Part shown: positions 8,849-18,084 of the stretch, in pieces
Layout of the letters: the number at the start of each line of letters is the position of its first letter
How positions within the stretch are numbered: position 1 is the stretch's first letter
NCBI RefSeq assembly: GCF_934424005.1
Contig: NZ_CAKRXI010000017.1
Span: forward strand, 1 to 61,175
Origin: an uncultured Blautia sp.
GTDB lineage: Bacteria > Bacillota > Clostridia > Lachnospirales > Lachnospiraceae
Direction of reading: 5' to 3'
DNA: 61,175 nt
Notes under the pieces: generated by a model
Seen by the model: only the letters and a program-made list of their open reading frames with translations
Told to the model about the DNA's origin: nothing
Database searches by the model: none
Position numbers and translations under genes: made by a program

Positions 8849-10012
8849 ATGGCACATAAAACAGGACTGGAAGACTATTATGTAATTAAAAATCAAAAGA
8901 AACTTCATTTCGGCTATACGACCGGATCCTGTGCGGCGGGAGCTGCAAAAGGTGCCACGGAAATGCTTCTTGGAGGTCAGAAACAGAACGAGACAGATCT
9001 TATGACACCAAAGGGAATCCTTCTCCATCTGGAATTGCATGACGTCTGTATGGAAAAAGATACAGTGATCTGCGCAGTACGTAAAGATGCGGGGGATGAT
9101 CCGGATACGACGAATGGAATTCTGGTCTATGCCAGAGTGGAAAAATGTCCGAAATCCTCTGAGATTACGGTCGATGGAGGGAAAGGTGTCGGAAGAGTGA
9201 CGCGTCCGGGACTTTCACAGAAAGTGGGAGAAGCAGCAATCAATCCTGTACCAAAGGCCATGATCCTGAAAGCAGTGGAGGATGCAGCAGATCGATACCA
9301 CTATGAGGGTGGCCTGAAAGTAACGATTTCTGTTCCAGAAGGTGAACAGATCGCGAAAAAGACTTTTAATCCCCGTCTGGGAATCCAGGGTGGCATCTCT
9401 ATTCTTGGAACGTCCGGTATCGTAGAACCTATGAGTGAGAAAGCCTTGATTCAGAGTATTCAGGTAGAAATGAAACAGCATTTTTCGCAGGGAGAACAGT
9501 ATCTGATCGTGACTCCGGGAAATTATGGGGCAGATTACCTTCGGGAGCATATGGATCTTCCTTTTGAAAAAAACATCAAGTGCAGTAATTATGTAGGTGA
9601 AACCATTGATATGGCAGTGAACATGGGAGTAAAGGGGATTCTTTTTATTTCGCATATTGGCAAATTTGTCAAAGTGGCTGCCGGTATCATGAATACACAT
9701 TCACACAGCGCGGACGGACGCATGGAGGTTCTCTGCGCAGCTGCGATTCGTTCCGGTGCGGATCTTACATGTGCCAGAGAGATTCTGGCGTGCAACACGA
9801 CGGATGAGGCACTGTATGTACTTGATAAGAATCATATTTTACAGAAAGCTATGGAGGATGTGACCAGACATATCCAGTTTTATCTGGATCATCGTTCTTA
9901 TCAGCAGATCCTTCTGGGTGCCGTGATCTTTTCCAATGAATTTGGATATCTTGGCCAGACAGAGCATGCAGAAGAACTGATCCGTAAAATAAATTCAGCT
10001 GAGAGTAAATAG
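8849..10012 (+). CDS. cbiD: Cobalt-precorrin-5B C1-methyltransferase CbiD
   Basis: About 387 residues. It has the CbiD hallmark near the N-terminus (GYTTGSCAAGAAKGA) and the later HIGKFVKVAAGIMNTHSHSADGRMEVL block. CbiD methylates C1 of the corrin ring in the anaerobic (early cobalt) route, using S-adenosylmethionine. Start: the ATG at 8849 follows AAGGAGG by five bases; the in-frame ATG at 8825 sits upstream of that site and is not the start. It is the first gene of a ten-gene corrin operon driven by a consensus promoter. The presence of CbiD and CbiG rather than the oxygen-dependent CobG fits an anaerobe. Confidence 0.96.
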   Translation: MAHKTGLEDYYVIKNQKKLHFGYTTGSCAAGAAKGATEMLLGGQKQNETDLMTPKGILLHLELHDVCMEKDTVICAVRKDAGDDPDTTNGILVYARVEKCPKSSEITVDGGKGVGRVTRPGLSQKVGEAAINPVPKAMILKAVEDAADRYHYEGGLKVTISVPEGEQIAKKTFNPRLGIQGGISILGTSGIVEPMSEKALIQSIQVEMKQHFSQGEQYLIVTPGNYGADYLREHMDLPFEKNIKCSNYVGETIDMAVNMGVKGILFISHIGKFVKVAAGIMNTHSHSADGRMEVLCAAAIRSGADLTCAREILACNTTDEALYVLDKNHILQKAMEDVTRHIQFYLDHRSYQQILLGAVIFSNEFGYLGQTEHAEELIRKINSAESK

Positions 10013-10051
10013 CAAATTAAATAATTATATATAAAAAAGGAGAATAAAAAC

Positions 10052-10810
10052 ATGGTACATTTTGTTGGAGCAGGACCGGGATCACCGGATCTTATCACAG
10101 TCAGAGGTAAACAGTATCTGGAGGAAGCGGATGTGATCATCTATGCAGGCTCGCTGGTAAACCCACAGCTTCTGGAATACAGCAAGGATATTTGTACGAT
10201 TCATAACAGTGCGAAGATGACACTGGAAGAAGTCATTTCCGTTATGGAGAGAGCAGAAGCCGAAGGGAAGATGACTGTGCGTCTTCATACAGGCGATCCG
10301 TGTATTTACGGTGCAATCCGTGAGCAGATGGATATTCTGGATGAGAAGGGCATTATGTATGACTATTGTCCTGGTGTCAGTGCGTTCTGCGGTGCGGCAA
10401 GTGCCCTGAATCTGGAGTATACACTTCCGGATATTTCACAGAGTGTGATCATCACAAGAATGGAAGGCCGTACACCGGTTCCATCCAAAGAAAGCATTCA
10501 GTCATTTGCAGCTCATCAGGCAACGATGGTCGTTTTCTTAAGCACCGGTATGCTGGAAGAACTCAGCCGCAGACTGATCGAAGGCGGATATACAGCTGAT
10601 ACGCCGGCGGCAATTGTATACAAGGCAACCTGGCCGGATGAGAAGAAATTTGTCTGCACAGTAGGCACACTTGCACAGACTGCTGCTGAAAACAATATCA
10701 CAAAGACTGCACTGATGATCATCGGGGATTCTGTAAAAGCAGCTCACTATGATCGTTCAAAACTGTATGATCCGGGATTCACTACCGAATTCCGTGAAGC
10801 AACAGAGTGA
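10052..10810 (+). CDS. cbiF: Cobalt-precorrin-4 C11-methyltransferase CbiF
   Basis: 252 residues, the usual length. It is a tetrapyrrole methylase fold with the SAM-binding N-terminus VHFVGAGPGSPDLITVRG, then YAGSLVNPQLLEY, LHTGDPCIYGAIREQM and YCPGVSAFCGAASAL, the pattern of CobM/CbiF rather than CbiL or CbiH. It adds the methyl group at C11 in the anaerobic corrin pathway, in the cytoplasm. AAGGAG precedes the ATG. It lies 39 bases after cbiD in the same operon. Confidence 0.95.
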   Translation: MVHFVGAGPGSPDLITVRGKQYLEEADVIIYAGSLVNPQLLEYSKDICTIHNSAKMTLEEVISVMERAEAEGKMTVRLHTGDPCIYGAIREQMDILDEKGIMYDYCPGVSAFCGAASALNLEYTLPDISQSVIITRMEGRTPVPSKESIQSFAAHQATMVVFLSTGMLEELSRRLIEGGYTADTPAAIVYKATWPDEKKFVCTVGTLAQTAAENNITKTALMIIGDSVKAAHYDRSKLYDPGFTTEFREATE

Positions 10811-10852
10811 GAACGCGCAGTAAATAATCCGATCTAAATGGAGAATTAAATA

Positions 10853-11896
10853 ATGCGTATTTCAATCATCTGTTTCAGTCTTACAGGATATATGACTGCG
10901 GAAGACCTGCAAAAAGATCTTCAGGGCAAAGGTTATACGGTAGAACTTTATAAGAAAAGTAAATATCTCGATGATTCGATTGCGGAAAGTACAGGAGTCT
11001 GGACAGGTCGTCATTTTGAGACAGATGATGCGATCATCTTTGTTGGTGCCTGTGGAATCGCGGTGCGCAGCATTGCGCCTTACGTAGCGAGTAAAAAGTC
11101 TGATCCGGCAGTACTGGTGATCGATGAATGTGGAAAGTTTGTGATATCTCTGTTATCAGGACATCTTGGCGGTGCGAATGAACTGACTCTGGAAGTTGCG
11201 GAGCTTCTGGGTGCAGTTCCAGTCGTAACGACAGCGACAGATCTTCATCATCGCTTTGCAGTGGATGTTTTTGCAAAAAAGAATTGCTGTGGAATTCAGA
11301 ATATGAAAGCGGCAAAGGCGGTTTCAGCAGCCTTGCTTGCGGGAGAACCTGTCGGATTTTACAGTGAATTTCCATGGACAGGAAAGTTGCCGGAAGGCCT
11401 GGAAGAGCCTTCGGAAGACACGCAGGATAAACCGGAGATTGGAATTGCAGTAACCATTCATCCAACCTGTAAGCCGTTTACATCCACGGCGCAGATCATT
11501 CCCAGAGTGGTGACACTGGGAATGGGCTGCCGCAGGAATAAAGAAGCAGATGTAATTGAAAAAGAAGCTAGTGTCTGTCTGGCGGACGCGGATATATACA
11601 GCCAGGCAGTAGAGAAGCTGACAAGCATTTCCATCAAAAAAGACGAAGTGGGGCTTCAAAAACTTGCAGAAGACTGGAGAATCCCGTTTATCACATTTGA
11701 GGAAGAAGAGCTGAGTCATGCAGAGGGGGAATTTACCCCTTCCGAATTTGTAAAAAAGATTACAGGCGTGAATAATGTCTGTGAACGAAGTGCAGTCCTG
11801 GGTGCGGAGCAGGGCCGCCTGATCAAAAATAAGACAGGGAGAAATGGCGTGACAACCGCGCTTGCACTCCGGAACTGGGAGGTTCATTTTGAATAA
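10853..11896 (+). CDS. cbiG: Cobalt-precorrin-5A hydrolase CbiG
   Basis: 347 residues. The CbiG N-terminal region contains IIFVGACGIAVRSIAPYVASKKSDPAV, VIDECGKFVISLLSGHLGGAN and TTATDLHH. The C-terminal cobalamin synthesis domain contains VTLGMGCRRNK and the late SAVLGAEQGRLIKNKTGRNGVTTALA. The enzyme opens the delta-lactone of cobalt-precorrin-5A and releases acetaldehyde, a step specific to the anaerobic route. GGAG lies 9 bases before the ATG. Its 3' end overlaps the start of cbiH by eight bases. Confidence 0.95.
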   Translation: MRISIICFSLTGYMTAEDLQKDLQGKGYTVELYKKSKYLDDSIAESTGVWTGRHFETDDAIIFVGACGIAVRSIAPYVASKKSDPAVLVIDECGKFVISLLSGHLGGANELTLEVAELLGAVPVVTTATDLHHRFAVDVFAKKNCCGIQNMKAAKAVSAALLAGEPVGFYSEFPWTGKLPEGLEEPSEDTQDKPEIGIAVTIHPTCKPFTSTAQIIPRVVTLGMGCRRNKEADVIEKEASVCLADADIYSQAVEKLTSISIKKDEVGLQKLAEDWRIPFITFEEEELSHAEGEFTPSEFVKKITGVNNVCERSAVLGAEQGRLIKNKTGRNGVTTALALRNWEVHFE

Positions 11897-12620
11897 AATA
11901 TATGTAGTTGGAATCGGACCGGGAGGCTGTGACCAGATGACCGGTATTGCAATGAATGCTTTGAAAGACAGTGATACGATCATTGGATATACAGTATATG
12001 TGGATCTTGTCAAAGATACATTTCCAGATAAAGAATATCTGACCACACCAATGAAAAAAGAAGTGGACAGATGTGTGCTGGCTTTTGAAGAGGCTATGAA
12101 AGGCAAAAGGGTTTCCATGATCTGCAGCGGTGATGCCGGAGTCTATGGTATGGCCGGACTGATGTATGAAGTAGGAGAAAAATATCCGGAAGTAGAACTG
12201 GAGATCGTTCCGGGAGTAACAGCCGCACTTGGCGGAGCGGCAGTCCTTGGTGCACCGCTGATCCATGATTTCTGCCTGATCAGCTTAAGTGACCTTCTGA
12301 CTCCATGGGAAAAGATTGAAGCAAGACTTCTTGGTGCATCTCAGGCGGATTTTGTAATCTGTCTCTATAACCCCTCCAGTAAAAAACGCCATGATTATTT
12401 ACAGAAAGCCTGCGATCTGATGATGCAGTACAAATCTCCGGAAACAGTTTGCGGAACAGTATGCAATATCGGAAGAGAAGGGGAAGAGTATCAGGTTATG
12501 ACATTGAAAGAACTTCGAGATACACAGGTTGATATGTTCACCACAGTATTTATCGGAAATTCCCAGACAAAAGAAATAAATGGCAAAATGGTAACTCCAA
12601 GAGGATATCGGAATGTATAA
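11889..12620 (+). CDS. cbiH: Precorrin-3B C17-methyltransferase CbiH (TTG start)
   Basis: About 243 residues. It is a tetrapyrrole methylase: KIYVVGIGPGGCDQMTGIA, ICSGDAGVYGMAGLMYE, VPGVTAALGGAAVLGAPL and LYNPSSKKR match CbiH/CobJ. It contracts the ring and methylates C17. Start: TTG at 11889, eight bases inside the end of cbiG, has GGGAGG at 11877-11882 with a six-base spacer, and places the protein start exactly where family members begin. The in-frame ATG at 11862 would add nine unrelated residues and has no ribosome binding site. The overlap suggests translational coupling with cbiG. Confidence 0.94.
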   Translation: MNKIYVVGIGPGGCDQMTGIAMNALKDSDTIIGYTVYVDLVKDTFPDKEYLTTPMKKEVDRCVLAFEEAMKGKRVSMICSGDAGVYGMAGLMYEVGEKYPEVELEIVPGVTAALGGAAVLGAPLIHDFCLISLSDLLTPWEKIEARLLGASQADFVICLYNPSSKKRHDYLQKACDLMMQYKSPETVCGTVCNIGREGEEYQVMTLKELRDTQVDMFTTVFIGNSQTKEINGKMVTPRGYRNV

Positions 12621-14607
12621 AGCAATTGTTTTTGCCGGTACTACAGAAGGCTATGAAATCAGCCGGTTTCTGAGTGAAAATAAAGTATCTGTACTTGCCT
12701 GTGTCGCGACGGAATATGGATCCAGATCTCTTGAAGCAAATGAGTTTTTATCGATTCGTGCAGAACGCCTTGACAAAGAACAGATGCAGGAGCTTTTTGC
12801 AGCAGAAAGACCGGAACTGGTTTTGGATGCAACACATCCATATGCGGCAGAAGTGACAGTAAATATCCGTGAGGCCTGTGAAAACACAGCAGTTTCTTAT
12901 GTGAGAGTCCTTCGTGAAGGAGGCGTTCACAAAGATGCAGTTTATGTAGAAAATACAGAGGCAGCAGTAGATTATCTGAAACATGTATCGGGAAATGTTC
13001 TGCTTACGACGGGCAGTAAGGAACTTTCTGCTTATACAGAAATTCCGGGTTATCAGGAAAGACTGTTTGCAAGAGTCCTTTCCATTCAGAATGTGATCGA
13101 AACCTGTCGCATGCTGGGATTCGAGGGCAAAAATCTGATTGCCATGCAGGGCCCTTTTTCGAAAGAATTGAATGCTGCCATGCTGCGTCAGTATGACTGC
13201 AGATATCTGGTAACAAAAGATTCCGGAAAAGCAGGCGGATTTGAAGAAAAGATTCAGGCTGCCACAGAATGTGGCGCAATTCCTGTGATCATTGGCCGTC
13301 CGGTGCAGGAAAAGGGAATTTCTGTAAAAGAATGCAAACGTATGCTGCCAGAGAAATTCGGATTCCAGCCGACACCACATGTAGTTCTCCTGGGAATTGG
13401 AATGGGAAGCAAAGAAACATTGACGATTCAGGGCAATGAGGCAGTGGAACAGGCGGATCTGATCATAGGTGCCAGAAGGATGGCAGATGCAGTGGCACTT
13501 CCGGGACAGGATGTCTTTTATGAATACAGAAGTGCTGAGATTGCAGAGTATATTAAGAAACATCCGGAATATGAAAAAGTTGTGATCGCACTATCCGGTG
13601 ATGTCGGTTTTTACAGTGGGGCAAAAGGACTTTTGAAAGCTTTGGATGGAAATGCCGAAATCATCTGCGGTATATCCTCTGTTGTTTATTTTATGTCAAA
13701 AATTGGTCTTTCATGGGATGATGCAAAGATTGTCAGTGCACATGGAAGAGTATGCAATTTGGTATCCCTGATTCGAACAAATCAGAAGGTTTTTGCAATT
13801 CTTGGCACTTCAGATGGAACCGCACATCTTGCACAGAAACTGACGGATTATGGAATGGGTGAAGTGCAGCTTTATGTCGGGGAGAATCTGTCTTATGAGG
13901 ATGAGAAAATATTTGTAAAACAGGCGAGGGAACTTACAGATTACAGAGGAGATGCCTTGAGTGTGATCTGTGCCTGGAATCCGGATGCAAAAACAGCATT
14001 GACCACACATGGACTTCCAGATGATGCATTTACCCGTGGAAAAGCACCGATGACCAAGACAGAGGTACGAACAGTTTCTCTGGCAAAGTTATGTCTTAAA
14101 GAGGATTCGGTCTGCTATGATATCGGGGCCGGAACTGGTTCTGTATCTGTGGAGATGGGACTTCGCGCAAGTCAGGGAAGCGTATATTCCATTGAGAAAA
14201 AAGAGGATGCACTTGTGCTTCTCGAGGAAAATAAAAAGAAATTTGCGTTAGATCATATGAGGATCATAGCAGGAACGGCCCCTGAAGCAATGGAAGAACT
14301 TCCGGCTCCTACCCATGCTTTTATTGGTGGATCTTCCGGAAATATGAAAGAAATTGTGGAACTTCTTCTTGAAAAAAATCCACAGGTTCGTATGGTCATA
14401 AATTGTATTACACTTGAAACGGTCGGAGAAACTTTGTCCTGCATAAAGGAAATGCAGACAGAACGCAGCGAGTGGAAGTGGGAGAGTGAAGTTGTGCAGC
14501 TTGGTGTGTCCAGATCCAAAGAAATCGGCAGATATCATATGATGATGGGAGAAAATCCTATTTATATTATTACCATACAGGCGCATAAAAAGGAGAATTT
14601 TGTATGA
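12613..14607 (+). CDS. cbiJ/cbiE/cbiT: Three-domain corrin enzyme: CbiJ + CbiE + CbiT
   Basis: 664 residues carrying three activities. Residues 1 to ~250 are precorrin-6A reductase CbiJ/CobK (IVFAGTTEGYEISRFL, LDATHPYAAEVT, TTGSKEL). From ~255 to ~465 lies CbiE, the C5-methyltransferase (VVLLGIGMGSKETLT, IGARRMAD, ALSGDVGFYSGAKGL). From ~473 to the end lies CbiT, the C15-methyltransferase/decarboxylase (GKAPMTKTEVRTVSLAKL, the SAM site YDIGAGTGSVSVEMG, AFIGGSSGNM). CbiE-CbiT fusion is the CobL arrangement; adding the reductase in front gives one chain for three consecutive steps around precorrin-6. It overlaps cbiH by eight bases and cbiA by four (ATGA). All three motif sets are intact, so all domains are probably active. 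Confidence 0.94.
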   Translation: MYKAIVFAGTTEGYEISRFLSENKVSVLACVATEYGSRSLEANEFLSIRAERLDKEQMQELFAAERPELVLDATHPYAAEVTVNIREACENTAVSYVRVLREGGVHKDAVYVENTEAAVDYLKHVSGNVLLTTGSKELSAYTEIPGYQERLFARVLSIQNVIETCRMLGFEGKNLIAMQGPFSKELNAAMLRQYDCRYLVTKDSGKAGGFEEKIQAATECGAIPVIIGRPVQEKGISVKECKRMLPEKFGFQPTPHVVLLGIGMGSKETLTIQGNEAVEQADLIIGARRMADAVALPGQDVFYEYRSAEIAEYIKKHPEYEKVVIALSGDVGFYSGAKGLLKALDGNAEIICGISSVVYFMSKIGLSWDDAKIVSAHGRVCNLVSLIRTNQKVFAILGTSDGTAHLAQKLTDYGMGEVQLYVGENLSYEDEKIFVKQARELTDYRGDALSVICAWNPDAKTALTTHGLPDDAFTRGKAPMTKTEVRTVSLAKLCLKEDSVCYDIGAGTGSVSVEMGLRASQGSVYSIEKKEDALVLLEENKKKFALDHMRIIAGTAPEAMEELPAPTHAFIGGSSGNMKEIVELLLEKNPQVRMVINCITLETVGETLSCIKEMQTERSEWKWESEVVQLGVSRSKEIGRYHMMMGENPIYIITIQAHKKENFV

Positions 14608-15977
14608 AAGCGGCAAGAATTCTCCTGGCAGCAGGAGCCAGTGGAAGCGGAAAAACGCTGATCACATGTGGACTTTTGCAGGCGCTGGTGAATCGTGGTC
14701 TGAAAACAGCATCTTTTAAATGTGGACCGGACTATATTGATCCGATGTTCCATAGTCGTGTCATAGGCGCAAAATCAAGAAATCTGGATACCTTTTTTAC
14801 AGACAGTGAAACTACAAAATATCTCTTCTGTGAAAATGCGGTGGACTGTGATATTTCTGTTATGGAAGGAGTAATGGGATTTTATGACGGTGTTGCAGGG
14901 ACAACAACGAAAGCAAGTGCTTACGATCTGGCGTCTGTTACAGATACGCCTGTGATTCTGATCGTAAACAGCAGAGGTATGAGTGTTTCTCTTGCAGCAT
15001 ATGTGAAAGGCTTTATGGAATACCGGAAGGACAGTCATATACAGGGTGTAATCTTTAATCAGATGTCACCAATGCTCTATCCAAGAATGAAAGAACTTCT
15101 GGAGAAAGAACTGAATATAAAAGTTCTTGGATATGTTCCCAAAATGGATGATTGTGTGATCGAGAGCCGACATCTGGGGTTAGTGCTTCCGGATGAGATC
15201 CCTGAGTTAAAAGAAAACCTTCACCGACTGGCTGAGGTTCTGGAAAAAACTCTGGATATTGATGCAATCCTGCAGCTTGCAGAAAGTGCACGAGAATTAT
15301 CTGCGAAAGAACCTCGGATAGATTTCTGTCTGAAACATCCCCTTCGGATTGGCGTGGCGGACGATGAAGCATTTTGCTTTTTCTATGAAGATAATTTCCG
15401 GCTTTTGCGAAAGATGGGGGCAGAGCTTGTACACTTCTCTCCGATCAGAGATAAGAAATTACCGGCTGGACTGGATGGATTGCTTTTATATGGAGGTTAT
15501 CCGGAATTAAATGGAAAAGAACTGGAAAAAAATACATCTATGAGAGAAGAAATACAAAAAGCACTTAGCGGTGGTATGCCATGTATGGCAGAATGCGGAG
15601 GCTTTATGTATCTTCATGAAGAAATGGAAGCAATGGATAAAAAATTTTACCACATGGCAGGCGTGCTTCCGGGCAGGGCATATCGTACACCACGTCTGAA
15701 TCGCTTTGGCTATGTGACATTAATACAGAATCATTCAGTTTTGGGATGTGAGACATTAGGAGAAATCCCTGCTCATGAATTTCATTATTTTGATTCTGAA
15801 AACTGCGGGAAAGCATTTCATGCAGCAAAACCGGAAAGTATGAGAAACTGGGAGTGTATTCATGGCACAGAAACCATGCTGGCTGGATTTCCACATCTTT
15901 ATTATTATGGAAATCCAAAAGTTGCAGAGGCTTTTCTTAAAGAATGCATGAAATACCACAGCAGACGGGGAGAGTGA
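14604..15977 (+). CDS. cbiA: Cobyrinate a,c-diamide synthase CbiA
   Basis: 457 residues. The N-terminal dethiobiotin-synthetase-like ATPase has a P-loop (LLAAGASGSGKTLITCGLLQ) and FKCGPDYIDPMFH. The C-terminal glutamine amidotransferase has the nucleophile region MPCMAECGGFMYLHE and a late HEFHYF. It amidates the a and c side chains of cobyrinic acid with glutamine and ATP. Its start codon overlaps the stop of the preceding fusion gene (ATGA), so translation is probably coupled. Confidence 0.96.
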   Translation: MKAARILLAAGASGSGKTLITCGLLQALVNRGLKTASFKCGPDYIDPMFHSRVIGAKSRNLDTFFTDSETTKYLFCENAVDCDISVMEGVMGFYDGVAGTTTKASAYDLASVTDTPVILIVNSRGMSVSLAAYVKGFMEYRKDSHIQGVIFNQMSPMLYPRMKELLEKELNIKVLGYVPKMDDCVIESRHLGLVLPDEIPELKENLHRLAEVLEKTLDIDAILQLAESARELSAKEPRIDFCLKHPLRIGVADDEAFCFFYEDNFRLLRKMGAELVHFSPIRDKKLPAGLDGLLLYGGYPELNGKELEKNTSMREEIQKALSGGMPCMAECGGFMYLHEEMEAMDKKFYHMAGVLPGRAYRTPRLNRFGYVTLIQNHSVLGCETLGEIPAHEFHYFDSENCGKAFHAAKPESMRNWECIHGTETMLAGFPHLYYYGNPKVAEAFLKECMKYHSRRGE

Positions 15978-15982
15978 CAGAG

Positions 15983-16948
15983 TTGATATATACATACCAT
16001 ACAATTGCCCTGGCAGCAGGGTTTATCTTAGATTTGATATTTGGAGATCCCAGATGGTTGTACCATCCGGTGTGCCTGATCGGGAAGCTGATCTCTAGTT
16101 TTGAGAAGGGAATCAGAAAAGTATTTCCCAAAACAGAAAAAGGTGAACTGGCTGGAGGACTGGTTGAAGTAATACTGATCTGTGTCATTACATTACTGGT
16201 TCCGGCATTTGTTCTGTATTTTCTGTATATTCATCTTCCGGCCTTAGGTGTGCTTTTGGAAACCTTTTGGTGCTATCAGCTGCTTGCTACCAGATCATTG
16301 CGTGATGAGAGCATGAAGGTTTATGATGCACTCAAAAAGGGAACAATTGAGGATGCACGTCATGCGGTTTCTATGATCGTGGGACGTGATACGGCGGAGC
16401 TGACGGAATTGGGTGTGACCAAAGCAGCAGTGGAGACTGTGGCAGAAAATACTTCTGATGGTGTGATCGCACCGATGATCTATATGGCAATCGGTGGTGT
16501 ACCTTTAATGTTTTTGTATAAGGGAATCAATACCATGGATTCCATGCTCGGGTATAAAAATGATAAATATCTGTATTTTGGAAGATGCGCGGCAAAACTG
16601 GATGATGCAGCCAACTATCTTCCATCCAGAATTTCTGGTTGGCTGATGGTTGCGGGAGCTTTTGTGATTGGACTTGACAGCAGAAACGCAGCCCGTATTT
16701 TCAAAAGGGACAGCAGAAATCATGCGAGTCCGAATTCAGCACAGACGGAAGCTGTAATGGCTGGTGCACTGGATGTACAGCTCGCGGGAAATGCATATTA
16801 TTTTGGAAAATTATATGAGAAACCTACAATTGGAGACGCGATTCGGGAAATAGAGACAGAAGATATTCGCTATGCGAACCGCCTGATGTATGCAACGGCG
16901 ATTCTGGGCGTGATCATCTGTGTTTTGTTCCGCGTTGTGTTTCTGTAA
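15983..16948 (+). CDS. cbiB: Adenosylcobinamide-phosphate synthase CbiB (TTG start)
   Basis: About 321 residues, an integral membrane protein. It has the CbiB N-terminal motif LDLIFGDPRWLYHPVCLIGKLI, several hydrophobic segments (about residues 8-25, 60-90, 160-180 and the C-terminus), VAENTSDGVIAPMIYMAIGG and SPNSAQTEAVMAGAL. It joins aminopropanol (phosphate) to adenosylcobyric acid. Start: TTG at 15983 lies ten bases after GGGGAG (15967-15972) and just past the cbiA stop; the in-frame ATG at 15944 is inside cbiA. The next gene makes its co-substrate. Confidence 0.93.
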   Translation: MIYTYHTIALAAGFILDLIFGDPRWLYHPVCLIGKLISSFEKGIRKVFPKTEKGELAGGLVEVILICVITLLVPAFVLYFLYIHLPALGVLLETFWCYQLLATRSLRDESMKVYDALKKGTIEDARHAVSMIVGRDTAELTELGVTKAAVETVAENTSDGVIAPMIYMAIGGVPLMFLYKGINTMDSMLGYKNDKYLYFGRCAAKLDDAANYLPSRISGWLMVAGAFVIGLDSRNAARIFKRDSRNHASPNSAQTEAVMAGALDVQLAGNAYYFGKLYEKPTIGDAIREIETEDIRYANRLMYATAILGVIICVLFRVVFL

Positions 16949-16972
16949 CGAGACACAAAAAGGAGAAAAAGA

Positions 16973-18061
16973 ATGACGAAGCACGTACATGGCGGTAATA
17001 TCTATACTTATAAGAACTGTCTGGATTTTTCGGCAAACTGTAATCCACTGGGAACGCCGGAAAGTGTAAAGCAGGCGGTACGTGACAGTCTTGAATATAT
17101 AAAAGATTATCCGCAGGTCGGATATGCACCTCTGAAAAAAGCAATTGCCGAATATGAAGGTGTGGCATCCGAATCTGTGATCTGTGGAAATGGAGCGGCG
17201 GAACTGGTATTTTCTCTGTGTCAGGCAGTAAAACCGAAGAAAGCACTGATTCCGGTTCCTACTTTTGCAGAATATGAGCAGGCGCTTACGAGCTGTGGCT
17301 GTGAGGTAGAACATGTACTTCTCAGAGAAGAAGAGGGATTCAGTCTGCAGGAAAGTTTTATCAACTGGCTGCACAGAGACCTTGATATGGTATTTCTCTG
17401 CAATCCGAATAATCCAACGGGAATTTCGATAGATAGAGAATTCCTTTTCCGGGTTTTACGTGTGTGCAGAGAAATGGATATCCTTCTGGTCGTAGATGAA
17501 TGTTTTCTTGATTTTATGGAGGAACCGGGCAGATACACACTGAAAGCACAGTTATCCAGATATCACAATCTGTTTCTTTTGAAGGCATTTACCAAGCGTT
17601 ACGCGATGGCGGGAATCCGACTGGGATATGGTATTACTGAGAATACGGAACTTCTTGATGCGATGACGCAGGTGACACAGCCATGGAACATTTCTGTTAT
17701 GGCACAGGCGGCAGGTATTGCTGCGCTGAAAGAAACTGCATATGTGGAAGAGGGGCGACAGATGGTATTCCGGGAAGCAAAATATCTCAAAGAAGAACTG
17801 CAGCGTCTTGGCATGGAAGTCTTTCCGTCAGAAGCGAATTATATTTTCTTCCATGGACCGGAAAATTTATTTGAAACATGTGTGGAACAGGGGGTTCTGA
17901 TCCGTGACTGCAGCAATTACTCTGGTTTGCGAAAAGGATATTACCGTGTGGCTGTCCGAACACATGAAGAAAATCAGAAATTAATCTGTGCAATGCGGGA
18001 TGGTACCACAAAAGCGGCAGTGGCGCATGCAGAGGCACTGAAAGAAGAGGAACAGGCATAA
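16973..18061 (+). CDS. cobD: Threonine-phosphate decarboxylase CobD (PLP aminotransferase fold)
   Basis: 362 residues. It is a class I/II aminotransferase fold, closest in pattern to histidinol-phosphate aminotransferase: [20 protein letters not shown], the CNPNNPTG motif, VVDECFLDF, and the PLP lysine in [17 protein letters not shown]. The N-terminal HGG start and the position directly after cbiB identify it as CobD, which makes (R)-1-amino-2-propanol phosphate from threonine phosphate for CbiB. AAGGAG lies eight bases before the ATG. A true histidinol-phosphate aminotransferase cannot be excluded from sequence alone, but the context makes CobD by far the better call. Confidence 0.9.
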   Translation: MTKHVHGGNIYTYKNCLDFSANCNPLGTPESVKQAVRDSLEYIKDYPQVGYAPLKKAIAEYEGVASESVICGNGAAELVFSLCQAVKPKKALIPVPTFAEYEQALTSCGCEVEHVLLREEEGFSLQESFINWLHRDLDMVFLCNPNNPTGISIDREFLFRVLRVCREMDILLVVDECFLDFMEEPGRYTLKAQLSRYHNLFLLKAFTKRYAMAGIRLGYGITENTELLDAMTQVTQPWNISVMAQAAGIAALKETAYVEEGRQMVFREAKYLKEELQRLGMEVFPSEANYIFFHGPENLFETCVEQGVLIRDCSNYSGLRKGYYRVAVRTHEENQKLICAMRDGTTKAAVAHAEALKEEEQA

Positions 18062-18084
18062 GTCTGATACGAAAGGGAACAGAT

